DNA of 64,000 bases, taken from contig JBBHKE010000488.1 in assembly GCA_037447655.1 (NCBI GenBank), positions 1-64,000 on the forward strand. Direction: 5' to 3'. The notes under the pieces were generated by a model, which ran no database searches, had not been told where the DNA came from, and saw nothing but the letters and a program-made list of their open reading frames with translations. Made by a program: the position numbers and the translations under genes. This DNA comes from Zygnema cylindricum (lineage: Eukaryota; Streptophyta; Zygnematophyceae; Zygnematales; Zygnemataceae). Positions within the stretch are counted from its first letter, which is position 1; each line of letters opens with the position of its first letter. Positions 10,131 through 23,091 of this stretch are shown in pieces.

Positions 10131-13100
10131 CTAAAAAAAAAACGAAATGTTTGGTTGGATGTGATTCGTCCAAAAAGGGATCCATTTTTTTGTTGATAGT
10201 CCGCATTTGGCGTTATTTCGTCCCAAATATCACCAACGCCAAATGTTGTATTTTTATTCTATTTATTTTTCCCATTAACTGTAATTTGTGGTCCTTTTGT
10301 CACTTTGACCCCTTATTAACGTATACATTAATTATAATTCATGTTAAACACCATATTACAATAAGCATTTACAATAAATTCGTCCGTTTCCACCGAAACA
10401 TGATACACATTAATGTTAATTGGACACAGTACATGTTATAGTGTTCATATAAACGGATCAGCGAAAAATCACATTATGTAAGCGTTCGCAGTTTCAAGAC
10501 GTTATATGTGGGCGTGTAACTACACACAGTTCAATTATTTAACTGAAAGTTCGTGACCTCCCACATGCGAACTCATTTTATATTCACACTTCAAACGAGG
10601 AGATTGTAGGGGAATGTGTGCGAACGTGGTTTTTGTCGACTAGGTTGATCCCTTTTTTTAGCGCACGTTCGTATGCATGCTCGTATGATTTAAAATTTAA
10701 TTTTTTTAATTTCAGCTATAAAGGTACATTTATGTACGGTTTGACATCGACCGTACACCACACTAATTATATATTGCTGTACTTTCTGACTTCACGCTAT
10801 TTTGTACGGTACATCAATTAACGTCAAGGAAAAATTAAAATAACGTATACTAATTGCGGAAAAAAATCAAAATTTTGAGAACCCAAATTAGTGACCTTGA
10901 CACTAATAACGATTCGCGGTGTAGCGTTCTAGGCTACCAGCACTTAAAATTTTGAAACTCAGCGAACAAAAAGTGCGACCACTCATACTAAATGCTTTAT
11001 ACTGCGCACAACAGTAACGATAATAGTGAACGATAATAGTGAGGCAGTGAGCGTACTGAGATTCGTGCATCTAAACACTGTAAATACAGTAGGTTTGTGT
11101 TTACAAAAATGATTGCTGCATGGGTTTCATAATTTCATGGTTCACTCACACGTAGAGACGTAGAGTTATGGGAAGAGTCTACGAGTTCTCCGGTGTACCA
11201 TAAAGTCATAGCCTGTTCCCACATGAAAAAACTTCACTTCCGCAACAGACGAGAGTTCGAATAATGTACGGATTTCCTAGCACCGTCTTTTTGGTTTTCA
11301 GAAATTTTCGGAAAACTGTACAAACTAACTTCCTCAAAACATTGGGGGATATTGAAGTCGGGTTAAAGTAGCGTATTTCTGTGAAATAGGCCAACGGTAA
11401 CCCCGAAAAGCTGACGTAGCCAAAACAACATCCGAACGGCTATTTCGTTGTAATCGCGCGAAAAAGCTGCAAGACTTTGAACCACCGTCGTCGTTCTAAT
11501 GACGTCAAAGAGTGCAATCTGATTTGTAAGTTTGAAATTCTGCAAGTTTGTTTTCGCGCCTTTATTTGTTGACGTTAAAGCCTGTGGAGTGTCACAAGAC
11601 ACCTTCACCGGAGAAAAGCCCAAAATTTAGGTGTGAACAAGACCCGATTTCCGATGAGTTTTCGGAAAATCATCGTAATGGGCAAAAAGTTACAATTGCT
11701 CCGGTGGGAACAAGCTACCAGAAACAACGCTAAAAATGGTTCTCCGCTCACACGTGGCTTCTCTTCACCAGCAATACGGTTTTCAAGTAAAACAGCGTGA
11801 ACGACGGATGAACATGTTCTAGCATGGAACTCTGTGTGTCACGAAGGTTGGTCACACTATTTCTGTATTACGGACGATTATCACGTAAATTCTAGGTGCC
11901 AAAAATTTATGCCCGTCGTAAAAGAGACAAGACGTCCGTATGGTGCAAAACGAAAAATCCCGCGAAGCCCTTTGAACTCTTGAAGGGAACTTACGTGACC
12001 TGCGACGAAGCTTCTCTCTTCAACTTGCCCGCTTTCTCTCCTTCTAAGAGCTTGGCTATTGGCTACACCTCTGCTTGCCACTCCACGTTTCACGCCGACT
12101 CAATTCACACCATCGCCCTCCGATTCAGGGCACTTTCCCATGTAACCGAAACTTTAATCTTGTAACTTTGTTTCTAGCAAAGATTCTCCGTACATCTTTA
12201 TGAGCATTCCGATGTAATCGCAAATAAATTGTTACTTCAAAAAGTGACAAGCGAGACGTGTACGAAACACGTGACACATAAACAGTACACAAAATGTTGC
12301 GAAACTTCCACTCAATTTCGATTTCAGACGTCCACCCGTACGTTGAACAGTTTCTGTCACTGCGCAATATCTGCACGCCACATTGTCAACGTGGAGGTAT
12401 TGCAGATGTTTAGGGTTTGACGTCACGTGCGTCACGCTCAACTATGACAGCGCCCACGTCACAACTTCTAAAACTTTCCGCCATGATTTCCCGATTGTTG
12501 TTTTTTGTCTTTTCCTACTCCACTTGCCATCAAAATACGCTCAAAGACAGTAAAAAGAAATCGTTTACATAGATCTATCATTTGATACCTTTATAGACAT
12601 TTTTCGTTGCAACAATTGTGAGATAGACGCGGTAGTGGGAGAGGGGGAGAGAGAGAGAGGCGCTTTCACAAACTTCGCTTTTGCGAAATGGCGTCCGTTG
12701 GTCGAGACCCCTCCACTACCTCTGGACGGAAAAAGGTGCACGGAAAAAAGTACGTACAGGCTGTAAATGTGCGGTAGGTTTATTTTTTGAGGAAAATTTT
12801 GTCAAAAACCTCCGACGCGTGCGAAATCATATGCATATTCGCCCACGTCGTGGAACTTTATTTAAAATCACCTCGCGAGGTGATTTTATTAAAGTTTGAA
12901 GTTGATCTGCAAGGAGTCGAAAGTGGGTTGAAACTCGCTTAACGATAAACTGCATCGCGATAGACGACAAACTGCGGTACAGCTTAAGTTTTAATGGAAC
13001 GCAACTTGTACGGTGGTAATTGAATTTTTTGGTACGGCTGCAGATTTTCTCATTTTTTTCCAAGTTATAAAGGAAAACGACAAAAAATAACTGTAACTTT

Positions 13101-14686
13101 AGCACATGGGAAAGTGCCCTCAGGCTTGTCCTCCCTCGACGACCGTACTCGGCTCTCTCGTTCGTTCGTACAACCGTGTCCTTCCACACGATTGACTCTA
13201 ATTGCTGCATTGCTCCCACGCCTGACTTGCTCCCAATTGTATATTTTTTTCACAATTGTCATTTACAAACGTTGCCCTCGAAACAAATCTCGACCGTCAG
13301 CTTCATCTTGCATCCTTTTGCTGTGTTTTTTTCTTTTCAATTGTCTTTTTTATGGCTTCAACTTTAACTGTTCCTATAGAAACCACCAAAAATCATATTT
13401 GGACATTAAAACCATCTTTCCTATCAGCCCTTGCAAGCCAGACCTAACCACTTTGTTATTCAGTGAACCAAGTAAGGAACCTTAGCAAAAAACATCCTGC
13501 AGAATGCTGAAATTGCTAAAACTATTTGCAAAAAGTGGTGCGGTTCACACCACTAAAGAAGTAGACCTTTTACCCTTTGATTTGTTTCATATTCAAAAAA
13601 TTTACACATGAATATTGTGTAATACTGCATTTCTTCCAATACCTTAAGTGTCCCACGGCTCTTGATCCTGGTTTTCCACCGTCTTTCTGTTGGATTTTGA
13701 AGCTATTTCCGTTGTTGTGGCAGTTTCCTACGAGGCAAGAAGTGTATATGCATTTCTCCTTTATGCTGAAAAATAGCCAGTTTGCTTCGGGTGTTTCTCT
13801 CCCCGGTCATTCAACTGTTGGTCAGACTTAATTTTTTTTTCTGTTTGGAGTCCAAAAATAGTGCAGGATATAGTTCAACTGTATCCACATGATAAAAAGA
13901 ACCGTTATTCTGCTGGAATTTGTAATGCTACACTGAGTGATTGTCTACAATATTTCGTATGAAGTATTTGTACTACTTTACAACCTCATACAAAGGTCTC
14001 CGACTCATTTATACCAATACATTCCTGTAAGTCCGATCAGCATTTACCCACAAACCACTACTGTTGCACATCATATTTAATTTTCCATGAACGTCAGAAT
14101 TCATATCAAAGTACCAGGTTTGCTCTATGGTAGTAAATGTTTAGTTAATGTGTACAACAAAATGCAAAGAATAACAACAAGGTACAGGGTACAGTAAGTA
14201 CCTTGGACTATTAAATAGCAAGGACATTGTACAATAAGTATGCAATTTGAAAAATAGGGAGTAATCTCTTCAATATAAACAAAACACATGAGCCGTTCAG
14301 TCAAAATTTGAAGGTATTGAATTCACTTTTTTAATTTCGCAGTGTATGAGATTTGAATCGTTCGCCAAACTTGAAACATTGCTAGGAGATAAAAGTAAAC
14401 AAGTTTCATGAAATACCATTGTTTGCAATCACATATGAGCACATGAACTGCTTAACTTACAACATATCATCAACATTATTCAAACCAAAGCAAAGGACAA
14501 CATGAACAAACTTATTGTGACAAAAAAAAGCAAAAAACTAAGGTCACAAAATCATACTCTAACCTACCTACAATATGTAACAAAACAAGGTTTCTTTTGG
14601 CAATCAAATACCCCCATTTCTTTTGTACACATTGGGTATTTCCAATTGCCTACAAAAACCTAAAAATAAAACCCTGATAAGTCGCT
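10131..14686. other. unassigned region without a supportable gene
   Basis: AT-rich sequence with many TGTACGG/CCGTACA words, as in the transposon remnants elsewhere in the window. Open frames are short and I recognise no conserved motif. A 26-base perfect palindrome lies at 12863-12888 and a short GA run at 12635-12660. From about 14300 the sequence is the 3' flank of the gene that follows on the minus strand. Confidence 0.5.
12863..12888. repeat. 26-bp perfect palindrome
   Basis: The 13-base arm TAAAATCACCTCG meets its exact inverse with no spacer. The flanks (ACTTTATT and TTAAAGT) are also nearly inverse, extending the imperfect palindrome to about 12854-12896. Confidence 0.8.
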
Positions 14687-16068
14687 TCAACGAGAGGGAG
14701 GCGGCCCAACTATGACTACCATATACAAGAACAAGCTGAAAATGACACCAAATCCAACATATGTGAACTTGGGATTCGTCCAAAAATTCAGAGCTGTTTT
14801 TTCTGTCCGTCGAAATGGATCCAATTCTTCTGCCATGGGAAAGTTCGATTGCTGTGGCGATCGGCTCACATACTTCTCCATAAACTGAAAAGGTCCCTTC
14901 TTCTGAGTAGTTTTAAATGATTTCCATGACTTATCCCAATCAACATTGGGCCCTTTGCCTGCATTGGCCAGAGAATAAGACGAATAAGTCCATTGACGAT
15001 TTATTGCCTCTACAATAATGAAAACAAAAACCTAATGGCTACTGCTCATAAATGAACGACTTCTCTTAAAATTGATCACACCAAAGACATGAATCAACTC
15101 TATGGAGGCACCCTTTTCTATGTAAGGAAATATATAATCAGGATTAACAGCAGTATCACGACTGATGATACAATTCCGTAAAGTTTTAAGAGTAATTATA
15201 AATAAATTCTTCAAAAGATCTCAAAAAGTTGTACAATTACTCTAAGAAACACAGTAAATCCCCATAGCATAGTTCCGCTATCAATACTTTTTTATAACCT
15301 TGTCTCCAGCTTTTCTTATAATAAGCAACAAAAAATCAAAGAGCGAGGTTGTTTACCACTGCCAGGTTTATTTTTATCATTTTCTGACGCTGCTACCACC
15401 AATGCCTGTCTCCCAATTTTATTGCAAATGTTGCCCTGAGTGAAATTGCTTCGGGAGTGACGTGCATGAGACAGAGCCTGCAAGTAAACTGAATAGAATT
15501 TTAGATATCCAATTTTACACATACCAATTCTGCACTTCTACTGAATTAAAGTAAGTCTACACTTAGTAAACCTTAAAGTTTTGAATTAAGTAAAGCAAAA
15601 CCTAAAACTGAGTAATCCTCAATATCAACTAAACCTAAACCTGAACGAAGAAGACCTATATTCTGGAAAATTGTCGACTGCAGTCAATTTTACGGAATTA
15701 AGTAAAATTTGAACTTGAAACTGCTCAACCTCAAATTTTCAAATTGAGTAAACCTAAACCTAAAATTGAATAATCCTCAAAATCATATTCTGGAAAATAA
15801 TTAACTGCAGTAAATATGCCTTCAAAATCGTTAACACTCCAACCAAATTTGATTAAAAAGATGTCGAAAAGATGTGTGAACTGCAGTAAGATAAGCTGTA
15901 AAAAAGGATTCTTTGCTGAAATATTATAGTCCAGTTCAAAACAGCTTGAATTACAGATAAGAATTTTTCTGTTGAAAAACTTACATTTCTATGGCCTCCA
16001 TTTTTCCATTCTACAACTTGGTTGCAAATGTCCAAACCGAGTCTGTTATGTGAAAGAACTACATCCAT
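14687..16068 (-). CDS. small single-pass membrane protein, probably plastid-targeted (3 exons)
   Basis: Exons at 15985-16068, 15357-15477 and 14687-15009 join in frame with GT/AG introns (phases 0 and 1) to give 175 aa. The start ATG has the context GCCATGG. The N-terminal 65 or so residues are rich in Ser, Arg, Asn and His, lack acidic clusters and end in a QALVVAAS-like segment, as in plastid transit peptides. A conserved-looking C-terminal part follows (NVDWDKSWKSFK, EELDPFRRTEKTALNFW) with one membrane segment at about residues 150-170 and the tail GPPPSR. It resembles my recollection of a small chloroplast inner-envelope protein of land plants (At1g42960-like), but I cannot confirm this. 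Exon 1 is the least certain part; exons 2 and 3 are well supported. Confidence 0.68.
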
Positions 16069-16087
16069 GGCTTCAGCAAAAGTTAAT

Positions 16088-16097
16088 NNNNNNNNNN
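16088..16097. other. assembly gap (10 N)
   Basis: Ten N bases, about 20 bases upstream of the proposed start of the plastid protein gene. The 5' UTR or promoter of that gene may be misassembled here. Confidence 0.99.
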
Positions 16098-17679
16098 TTT
16101 TTGGGATCTTTCTTTTTTTTTTACATTCTTTAGGATCGAAATGGAAGTGCCTGTAAAAAGAGGGTTCGTTGTCATTTGATTGTAGTGGCATTTAACTTTC
16201 TATGAGGTCTCTGTTAACGTATAAGCTGGTAGACACATTATTTTTGGACAAAATCTGTCAAAAGTCTTGAAAACCTATTCTAATAAAAATCTCAGGGAAA
16301 TCCCAAAAGCTTCCGAAATAAAGGTCTGAAGTTTTCTGAATTTTTCTGTTATAAACTCACACAAAACTCCCAAAGAAATTCCCCACACTAATTGTTGTGG
16401 GGGAACACTCCCCATTTCACGACAAAAGTTTGGATATGTACCTTCATATGGACCCCTCCCTTACCACATGGGTTCAGGTATTTTAAAACATTAAAGAAAC
16501 CCTCAAAACACACTCAAATATTGTCTTTTTAAGTCTTTTGAAGTCTGGAAATAAAGCCTTCGAAAACCCTAAAGGGACTCTAAAAATAATCTTATCCAAA
16601 AGTTCTGAAAACTGTCTAAAACAGGTTTTTATTACACAGATGGTCGAATATGCAATTGTCTCTGGAGTATCTTTCAATTTACGGTGATGTTAGTTTACTG
16701 TTGCTTGGGAGAAAAATGTCCGTGAAGGTAAAGCTAGGATTTCTTACATTTTTTTTTTCTTTCTAGGGTTTTTTTTTTCTACTTCACTGTCCACGGCTAT
16801 TGGTGTTAGTAACACTACTACGGGTATTGTATTTTTCTTTTGTTGCCTGAAATTAATAAAAAAGTTAGTAACACCATTTAAGAGAGTAGACCACAATCCT
16901 TCACGTCTCTCTACACTAAATTAGTATTACTATTCGTCCTAATTCCCAATCGCCTACGATGGGCCGCGTACCAGCTCTGAACTTTTTTCTTGTCTTACCT
17001 TTTTTTGTCTTATCTGATGCCAGGTGCCGGCCTCCAGTTCGTTAGTAACAGTGGAACGTCCTCATATGCTTCACTCTCCGGTGGAAAATTTCCTCCAAAA
17101 GCTTGGTCATTATCGCCGTCCTCCCTCTTTTTCCGAACTGAGGAGGGCTCTCTCTCCTCCCTCCTCCCCGGTTTTTCGGGCAGAAGAGTTTTCCCCAAAA
17201 GCTTGTGGACTGAATTTGAAGCCCATTCGAACGAGGACCGAGAAAATTGAGAACGCCGAGGCTTATTTGATGGAGTTTTAAACTGGAGGAAGGGAGGGAG
17301 GGAGGGAGAAGAGGGAGAATAATAAGGTGCTAAGTACATTCAAATACGGACAGGGATAATCGCAAATATCAGGACTTCTTTGACGGATTTTTTTTTATCA
17401 ATAAAAGGATGTACTACGTGGGAGGAGTGGCAGAGAGAGGGAAGGAGTGGTGGAAATGGAAAGAAGAGTGGAGGGAGGGAGAGGGAAGAGGCAAAAGGAG
17501 AATGTCCACGCTGGGGTGGTGGAGAATAACTGGATGGAAATGACTTCGTCCAGATGCGGTAAGAATAAATCAAATATAGGAATGGCGAGGGAGGCGGGAG
17601 AGGAGGGAAAGGAGAGTTAGAAAGAGTTCAGAGGTGGGAGGGGAGGGAGAGGAGAGAGAAAGAGATCAGACCTTTTAAT
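16098..17679. other. intergenic region, no gene supported
   Basis: It contains T runs, a GA-rich tract at about 17283-17320 and purine-rich runs at 17420-17490 and 17580-17665. An open minus-strand frame at 17010-17290 with an acceptor-like CCTCCAG just upstream could be an exon, but I see no recognisable motif in it. Confidence 0.45.
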
Positions 17680-20481
17680 TTAATCAATTGTTGCAAAGGA
17701 CCAGAGAGAAGAAGCATATGCTGTTATTTTATTCGCCATGTCAGCGTTTCTCGCGACAAAGGTCATAATTTTAATTCCAAGATGATACACCAGAATTAGT
17801 GTGGATAATAACAATCCTCCTGTAGGTTGAAGCCGGTTGCCAAAGGCACCGAGGAGGCCAGAATAAAACAAAAATAAGCTGGGAAGGAGGGAAGGAGAGG
17901 GAGACACTAAGAGGGAAAAGTAAGGGCTCGAGATTCATAGTTTTTGAAGACTCCAATAAAGTAGATTCCCTAATGGTGAAAATCGCTAGGAGGGACTTTG
18001 GTGAGGAACTGATTCACTGGAGGGGATAGGAGGGGAGGAATAGAGGGGATAGAGTTTTAGACATTGATTTTTTTTTTAGGCTTACAGTAGACTTTGGTAT
18101 GTCTGTGAAAAATTAATTTGCACACATTAAATCCGGTGTTGTGCCTTTTCAATTTGCTTTCAGGGTTTTTTTAGGGGTTTGAGCTTCATTTATAACCTCG
18201 GAGATTTTTCCGATCATTTTTTAAGACTCCTTTGTCGCCTCTTGTTTCTTTTTTTTGGTTATATTCTTTTTGGTATGGGAACTATGTCTCGATCTATTTC
18301 TTTTATTTCAAGTGAATAAAAAATATAATTACTACTGTTGTGGTTTTGTATCATGAGGAATATCTTTTGATGTATACACTAATTAATTACCATCCACCAC
18401 ATTAATTAACAACATCATTTCTCAGTTAAATCGGGTTTAACTGTTTCTATGGGAAATTGCGTGTGGGGAGATTATAAATCAACGTAAGAAGCAATCTATT
18501 CGCAAACAGTACATTTCATGTGTGTGCAGTCTGTATTAATTAAAGAAAGACATTGCCGTACATTTTATCATTTTTTTGCAGAATGTTGTTCTAAGATATG
18601 AGAGGGGTACTGTATGGTCCCACTGGGAAAGTCAATTATAGTCAAAAGGAATCAGACATCCTTTTTTTGAAGCACAAAATATTGTAATTTGCATTCGTAA
18701 TATTGTAATATTGTAAACCATTCGTATGAAGACATGACATCTAAACCAGTGTATAGAAAATGAAGAGTAACGTCATTTAGGATGATTCTAAATCGTCCAT
18801 CCGAAAGTACAAAGTGTAGATTCTTAAAAGGGAGTTTCCTTGGCCCATATTAAGATTCTTTTGGAGATATGTTCTTTTGCAAGTAGGGTTGAAGGGCACA
18901 CCAGGATCTTGAGTCAAATATTTTTGTCCTCAATATTCATCTCGGAAAAATATTGCTAGTGGAAAACCATTTCAAGCCGCGGATATATTTTCAGAAATGC
19001 AAAAAGATAGAAGGACACCTTGTCAAAGACCTGATATTTTGTCCATGGTTAACAAAATTTGATGATGTTGACAGTGATAGTCGCAATACTATGCACAGAA
19101 ATACAACATTAGAAGGTGGTCCTACAATCAATTACCATCAAAATTTTATCCATGCGTTACAATATGCCATACACCAGACAAGGCCATTCCCACCCACCTA
19201 AAAACCCTTAAAAACCACAAAAAAACCTAAAATATTTAGAATAATGACTCCAGAAAGAATATTTGATTAAAAAGTTTCATTCGCCTCAGGTTTTATCACT
19301 CATAGATGCATGATTCCCAAATGCAGTAGTATATATACATATGATGCGCAAATATCTGTTATATCAATATATAAATGACGCGTAATGATGACAACTTGTC
19401 CTATTCAGAAAAATCCAAAATTATTTGGCACTCCACAGAAAATGTAGCCCCAGGAACTTTTAATCTACTTTTAGGTCAAAAGGCAAAAAAATCATGAAGT
19501 TGAAAATACTCCAACAAATATTAAATTGATTATAAGCATTCCGTGATAATGAGTTCAAATACCTCCGTACCGAGATTAAACCGAAAAAAAGACGAGCAAG
19601 AAAATAAAATCATGAACTATTTTTCCTTACTTTCTCATTCATGGATCTAATAGGAGTTAAAAAAAGTTAACATCCACGATAAATTCAGAGGTAAAAACCC
19701 TAAATTCTTTGCAACAGAACAACAAATTCATCTCTTAAAACTGAAAAACCACAATATTTGTACATTTCCTACTCTAACAATGTTGAAAATTGACTACAAA
19801 AAGAGAACATTTCGATCTAACGACACTCTCTAATAACAATCTTATCCAAAAAAACTATCATTTTTTTTTTCTGCCCTGAGATATCATTGTCCACCCGAGA
19901 AAAATAGCAACAAAAGAAAGCAAAAAAACACCTAAAAAAGCGGGGAATTAAAACTGCGTAAATATGTGGGAGGAAAAAGCCGTTGATGAAGTGATCCGGG
20001 GGTAAAAAGGGCTATTGCCCACCAAAAAATGAAGAAAAAAATTAAAATCTTTCTTGTGATAAAGAAAAGAATAGAACTCAGCAAAAATAATTAATTTCAA
20101 AGAACGAATAAATTTCAAAAAAAGAATTAATTTCAAAAACAAAGTATGTCTCCTCTGAAAAAGGTGAAAACAGAGGGAGAGAGAAAGGAGGACAGCGGAA
20201 AGGAAAGAGGGGCCAAGGAAAGGATGGAAGAGAAACCGGGAGAGGGAGAGGGAGAGGCAGAGGGAGGGAGAGGCAGAGAGAGGGAGAGGGAGAGGGAGAG
20301 GGAGAGGGAGAGGGAGAGGGAGAGGGAGAGGGAGAGGGAGAAGGCGAGGGAGAGAGAAAGGGAGAGGAAGAGACAGGGCCCTACGCACCGTGGCCATGAG
20401 CCACACCGTGTAGTAGAGGAGTCCGCCCACACTAAACGCCAAAAGAGTGCCTCCCACGGCTCGGTCGCTCACGCCCTCCAT
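17680..20481 (-). CDS. DPM2: DPM2-like regulatory subunit of dolichol-phosphate mannose synthase
   Basis: Exon 1 (20389-20481) encodes an N-terminus with DRAVGGTLLAFSVGGLLYYTVW, matching the first membrane helix of DPM2 (xVGxxL...YYTxW). Exon 2 (19932-20011) encodes PFLPPDHFINGFFLPHIYAV, the DPM2 loop (PFxxxxHxIxxxFLPxxYA) with phase 0 joining. Both are convincing. The proposed third exon (17680-17878) keeps the frame and supplies a second hydrophobic helix (LFLFYSGLLGAF), but adds about 40 residues beyond the usual 80-85 aa; the total would be 123 aa. DPM2 holds the catalytic DPM1 in the ER membrane and also serves GPI-anchor synthesis. The intron 2 donor (AG|GTGTTT) is weak. A different 3' exon within 17879-19931 remains possible. 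Intron 1 carries a GGGAGA-type repeat, CT-rich on the sense strand. Confidence 0.62.
20145..20372. repeat. GGGAGA microsatellite in DPM2 intron 1
   Basis: Purine tract with a nearly perfect run of GAGGGA units at about 20270-20340. On the sense strand of the minus gene it is a CT tract inside intron 1 (20012-20388). Confidence 0.85.
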
Positions 20482-20514
20482 GGACCCAGACTTGCAAGGG
20501 ACTGTGCACCTGCA

Positions 20515-20945
20515 GAGAGGGAGAGAGAGGGAGAGAGAGGGAGAGAGAGGGAGAGAGAGGAAGAGAGAGAGGGAGAAGGAGGGAGAGGGAGGGAGAGAGA
20601 GGGAGAGAGAGAGAGCGAAAGAGAGGATAAGGGAGGGAGGGAGGGAGGGAGGGGAGGATGGGACGGAGGAAAGGAGGGAGGGGGAGAGAGAGAGAGAGAG
20701 AGTAGAAAAGCGTTAACAAATAGACAAAGCTTAATGCCGTTTTCTTGCAGCTCCCCTAAGATTTTATGACAGACAGAAGCGCACTTTGCCAATCCATCGA
20801 CCACGAAGACATTGTCGTCACACAACCTAATAGGTGGGAGGAAAGGGGAAGAGAAGGGAGGGGAGGGGAGAGGAGGGGAAGAGAAGGGAGGGGAGGGGAG
20901 AGGAGGGTAGGGAGGGAGGGAGGGAGGGAGGGAGGGAGAGAAAAT
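20515..20945. repeat. GA-rich tracts upstream of the DPM2 start codon
   Basis: Two purine blocks (20515-20705 and 20832-20940: GAGAGAGG, GGGAGGG, GGGGAG units) flank a normal-complexity stretch at 20706-20831. AG dinucleotides at their minus-strand ends (CTGCAG|GTGCAC near 20517, TATTAG|GTTGTG near 20832) look like splice acceptors, so these may be introns in the 5' UTR of DPM2 or of an unresolved upstream exon. Confidence 0.6.
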
Positions 20946-21587
20946 GCAAAATATTTTTGTTCTTCATTTGTTACAGGAGTTCCACTGTCAGCCTATATGG
21001 GAATACACAAACCTAAAATTGCTCCAATTCGGAGTGCACGCCCATCAAGTTCAGAATCCAGGGTGTGCACGAATCACGATGGGAGAAGCATAAGGGGAAA
21101 ATAAGTCTCATGAGATAGTTTTTATTATAAGACTCGTAGCTCCATCGCTCTAACACCTAAGATTTATTGAACTTGGCAAACTTTTCAAACTGCAAAAGCA
21201 GATAAAATGAAATGTAATGAAAATTCCAACACCTTGGTTTCTATGTTTTAATTCCTTTCAAATGAGGCATTCGATATTATTGTTTTTTTCTTGTCTTACA
21301 GGCTTCTTGACTGGAGGATGCGGCAGAAAATCCAATAGTTCCTAGTTAGATATTTGGAATACTGTATATCGAACAGGATTTGCCGATACTGGATATGTTC
21401 TACTTTGGACGATATGCACGGTTATTTTTGGACTGAAGAATAAAGTGCGCTCATAAAATCGGAAAGATATTCGATATTGTGGTCACTGGTCAGCAATTCA
21501 CCATACGCACTCATACAGTACACCGCGAATCGTTAGTAGCGTAGAAGTTTTTTTAGCGTATAATAATAATTACCGTTATTATCCCGA
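20946..21587. other. intergenic stretch, no gene supported
   Basis: No recognisable coding sequence. A short plus-strand open stretch at 20978-21104 follows an acceptor-like TTGTTACAG, but no in-frame upstream exon was found. From about 21518 the sequence is transposon-derived (ACACCGCGAATCG word). Confidence 0.4.
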
Positions 21588-22047
21588 AATGGCTCTTTTG
21601 GCAGCTTATGCCAAAATGCCAACAGATTGACACGTGACAGGTCCTCAGTGGATCCTAAGGAAGAATGGGACAAAGCCATGGCGTCGGATGTGAGAGGAAC
21701 ATCGTTTTTACTGGATCCGTACCAAAACCGTACAGTTTTCATGGCGGCTACTGTACTTTTTGTGCGATCTGATTGGTACACCTCAATAGATAGGGGTTGT
21801 TAGAAGGGCGCGTCCTAGGAATAACACGTACAGTTAAGTGTACTAGCCGTACATTTATCTGTACGGTGAGTACAATTATCGCCGATAGTTATCGATATCG
21901 GTGTTATCGCCGATAAAACCGATAAATATCGGGCATTTATCGGCGATAATACCGATAGCGATATATCGTACCAATATATCGATTATCGGGTACCCGAAAA
22001 AAGGTACATATTGGTTATCGGCAAATCCTTACCGATACACAACACTA
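21588..22047 (-). mobile_element. truncated hAT-like non-autonomous element
   Basis: The right end reads ACCGATACACAACACTA, the inverse of the TAGTGTTGTGTATCGG terminus of the copies at 24090, 55527 and 58597. Internal TATCGG/CCGATA words and the GGCTCTTTTGGCAGCTTATGCC core are shared. The other terminus is missing; homology stops near 21588. No transposase is encoded. Confidence 0.8.
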
Positions 22048-22306
22048 TGAAATAGTACTTTTTGAATTACAAAGGCATAAAAAGACACTTAACATTATTG
22101 CGCACACATGTGAATGTGCAGTGAAAGAAAGAGATGCAAACTCGTCAACAAAATCACGTTCTCATATGTTCATCCGTCGACTGTGTGAACAGCGCGACGG
22201 CGTACGAATTGTCACATTTTGTACGGGTACACATATAACTGTAGACACTGAAAGGGCGGGCATTTATTATTAAGGACAACACAAATTACAGTTAGGGATT
22301 AAATAG

Positions 22307-22328
22307 TATATATATATATATATATATT
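22307..22328. repeat. (TA)n microsatellite
   Basis: About eleven TA units just left of a small inverted-repeat element. Confidence 0.9.
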
Positions 22329-22360
22329 AAAAAATAAAAAAATCCCGATTAGTGCTAATA

Positions 22361-23085
22361 AGGGTGACGTTCCATCAGGCGAAAATTGGCGTAGTTTACA
22401 CAAATCCGCGACCCGCCGTACCAAATCGTACCACCTATTTTGTTTCTATACGAAAAACAACATTACAAAGAATCTTGTTGATACTCCCCGAAGGTCTTGG
22501 AGGCAATACTGGCCGTCGGATGTTCATCTGCGAGGAGTTCGCTTCATTTTTTCTATAACTGTCAACCCACCTCAAGGAGTTCGCTTCATTTTTTTTGTAA
22601 CTGTCAACCTACCTTGAGGAAGTGGGTTGGCAGATATAGAAAAAAAACCGTGACACGCTGGGCGATTAAGCTACGTGTCATGATGGAAAACCAACAAAAA
22701 ATCTTAAGATTTGCACACGACACGCGGTTTCCAAAATACAACCGAAAATAAAAACGGAATTTTGTAACATTCCCTCGTCACGCTATTTTTGGTAACTTTT
22801 GTTCATCACACTATTTCTCTCGCAAGACTTTCGCTATGTTCGAAAATTGAAACCCTAAAAAATGAGCTGGCGTACAGACTGGCGTCTGCAAAAAGTATAT
22901 AAGTTTTGTCGTATGATTACTTTGTACGCAGGTAGATGGTACGCAAGTCAAGAATTGAAGCTAAGTTTGTCAGTCCTAAAAATTTGAAAGATATTCAATA
23001 TTTGATCGTAGCTTGCGTGGCGCCAGTCAATTTAGAACACGTGGCTTATAAACTCTACGTGATGGAACATCGACTCAATCGACCC
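22361..23085. mobile_element. non-autonomous element with AGGGTGAYGTTCCATCA ends (copy A)
   Basis: It starts with AGGGTGACGTTCCATCA and ends with an imperfect inverse (GTGATGGAACATCGACTCA). A reverse-oriented copy with the same internal sequence (for example GTAGCTTGCGTGGCGCC) is at about 52283-52959. Fragments of the same end occur at 23738-23756 and 46797-46885. No coding capacity is seen. Confidence 0.65.
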
Positions 23086-23091
23086 GGACTG

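Noticed and set aside
11881-12165. Open frames of 70-89 aa on both strands near 12000
   Set aside because: No motif, no splice-compatible partners, and both strands are equally open.
17010-17339. 109-aa minus-strand open frame downstream of DPM2
   Set aside because: Could be an exon, but no family is recognised and the plus strand is open over the same stretch.
20707-20831. Coding-like stretch on the minus strand (CDDNVFVVDGLAKCASV) after an acceptor-like TATTAG
   Set aside because: It cannot be joined in frame to DPM2 and no upstream exon was found. The plus strand has equally good splice-like borders. Left unresolved and not called as a gene.
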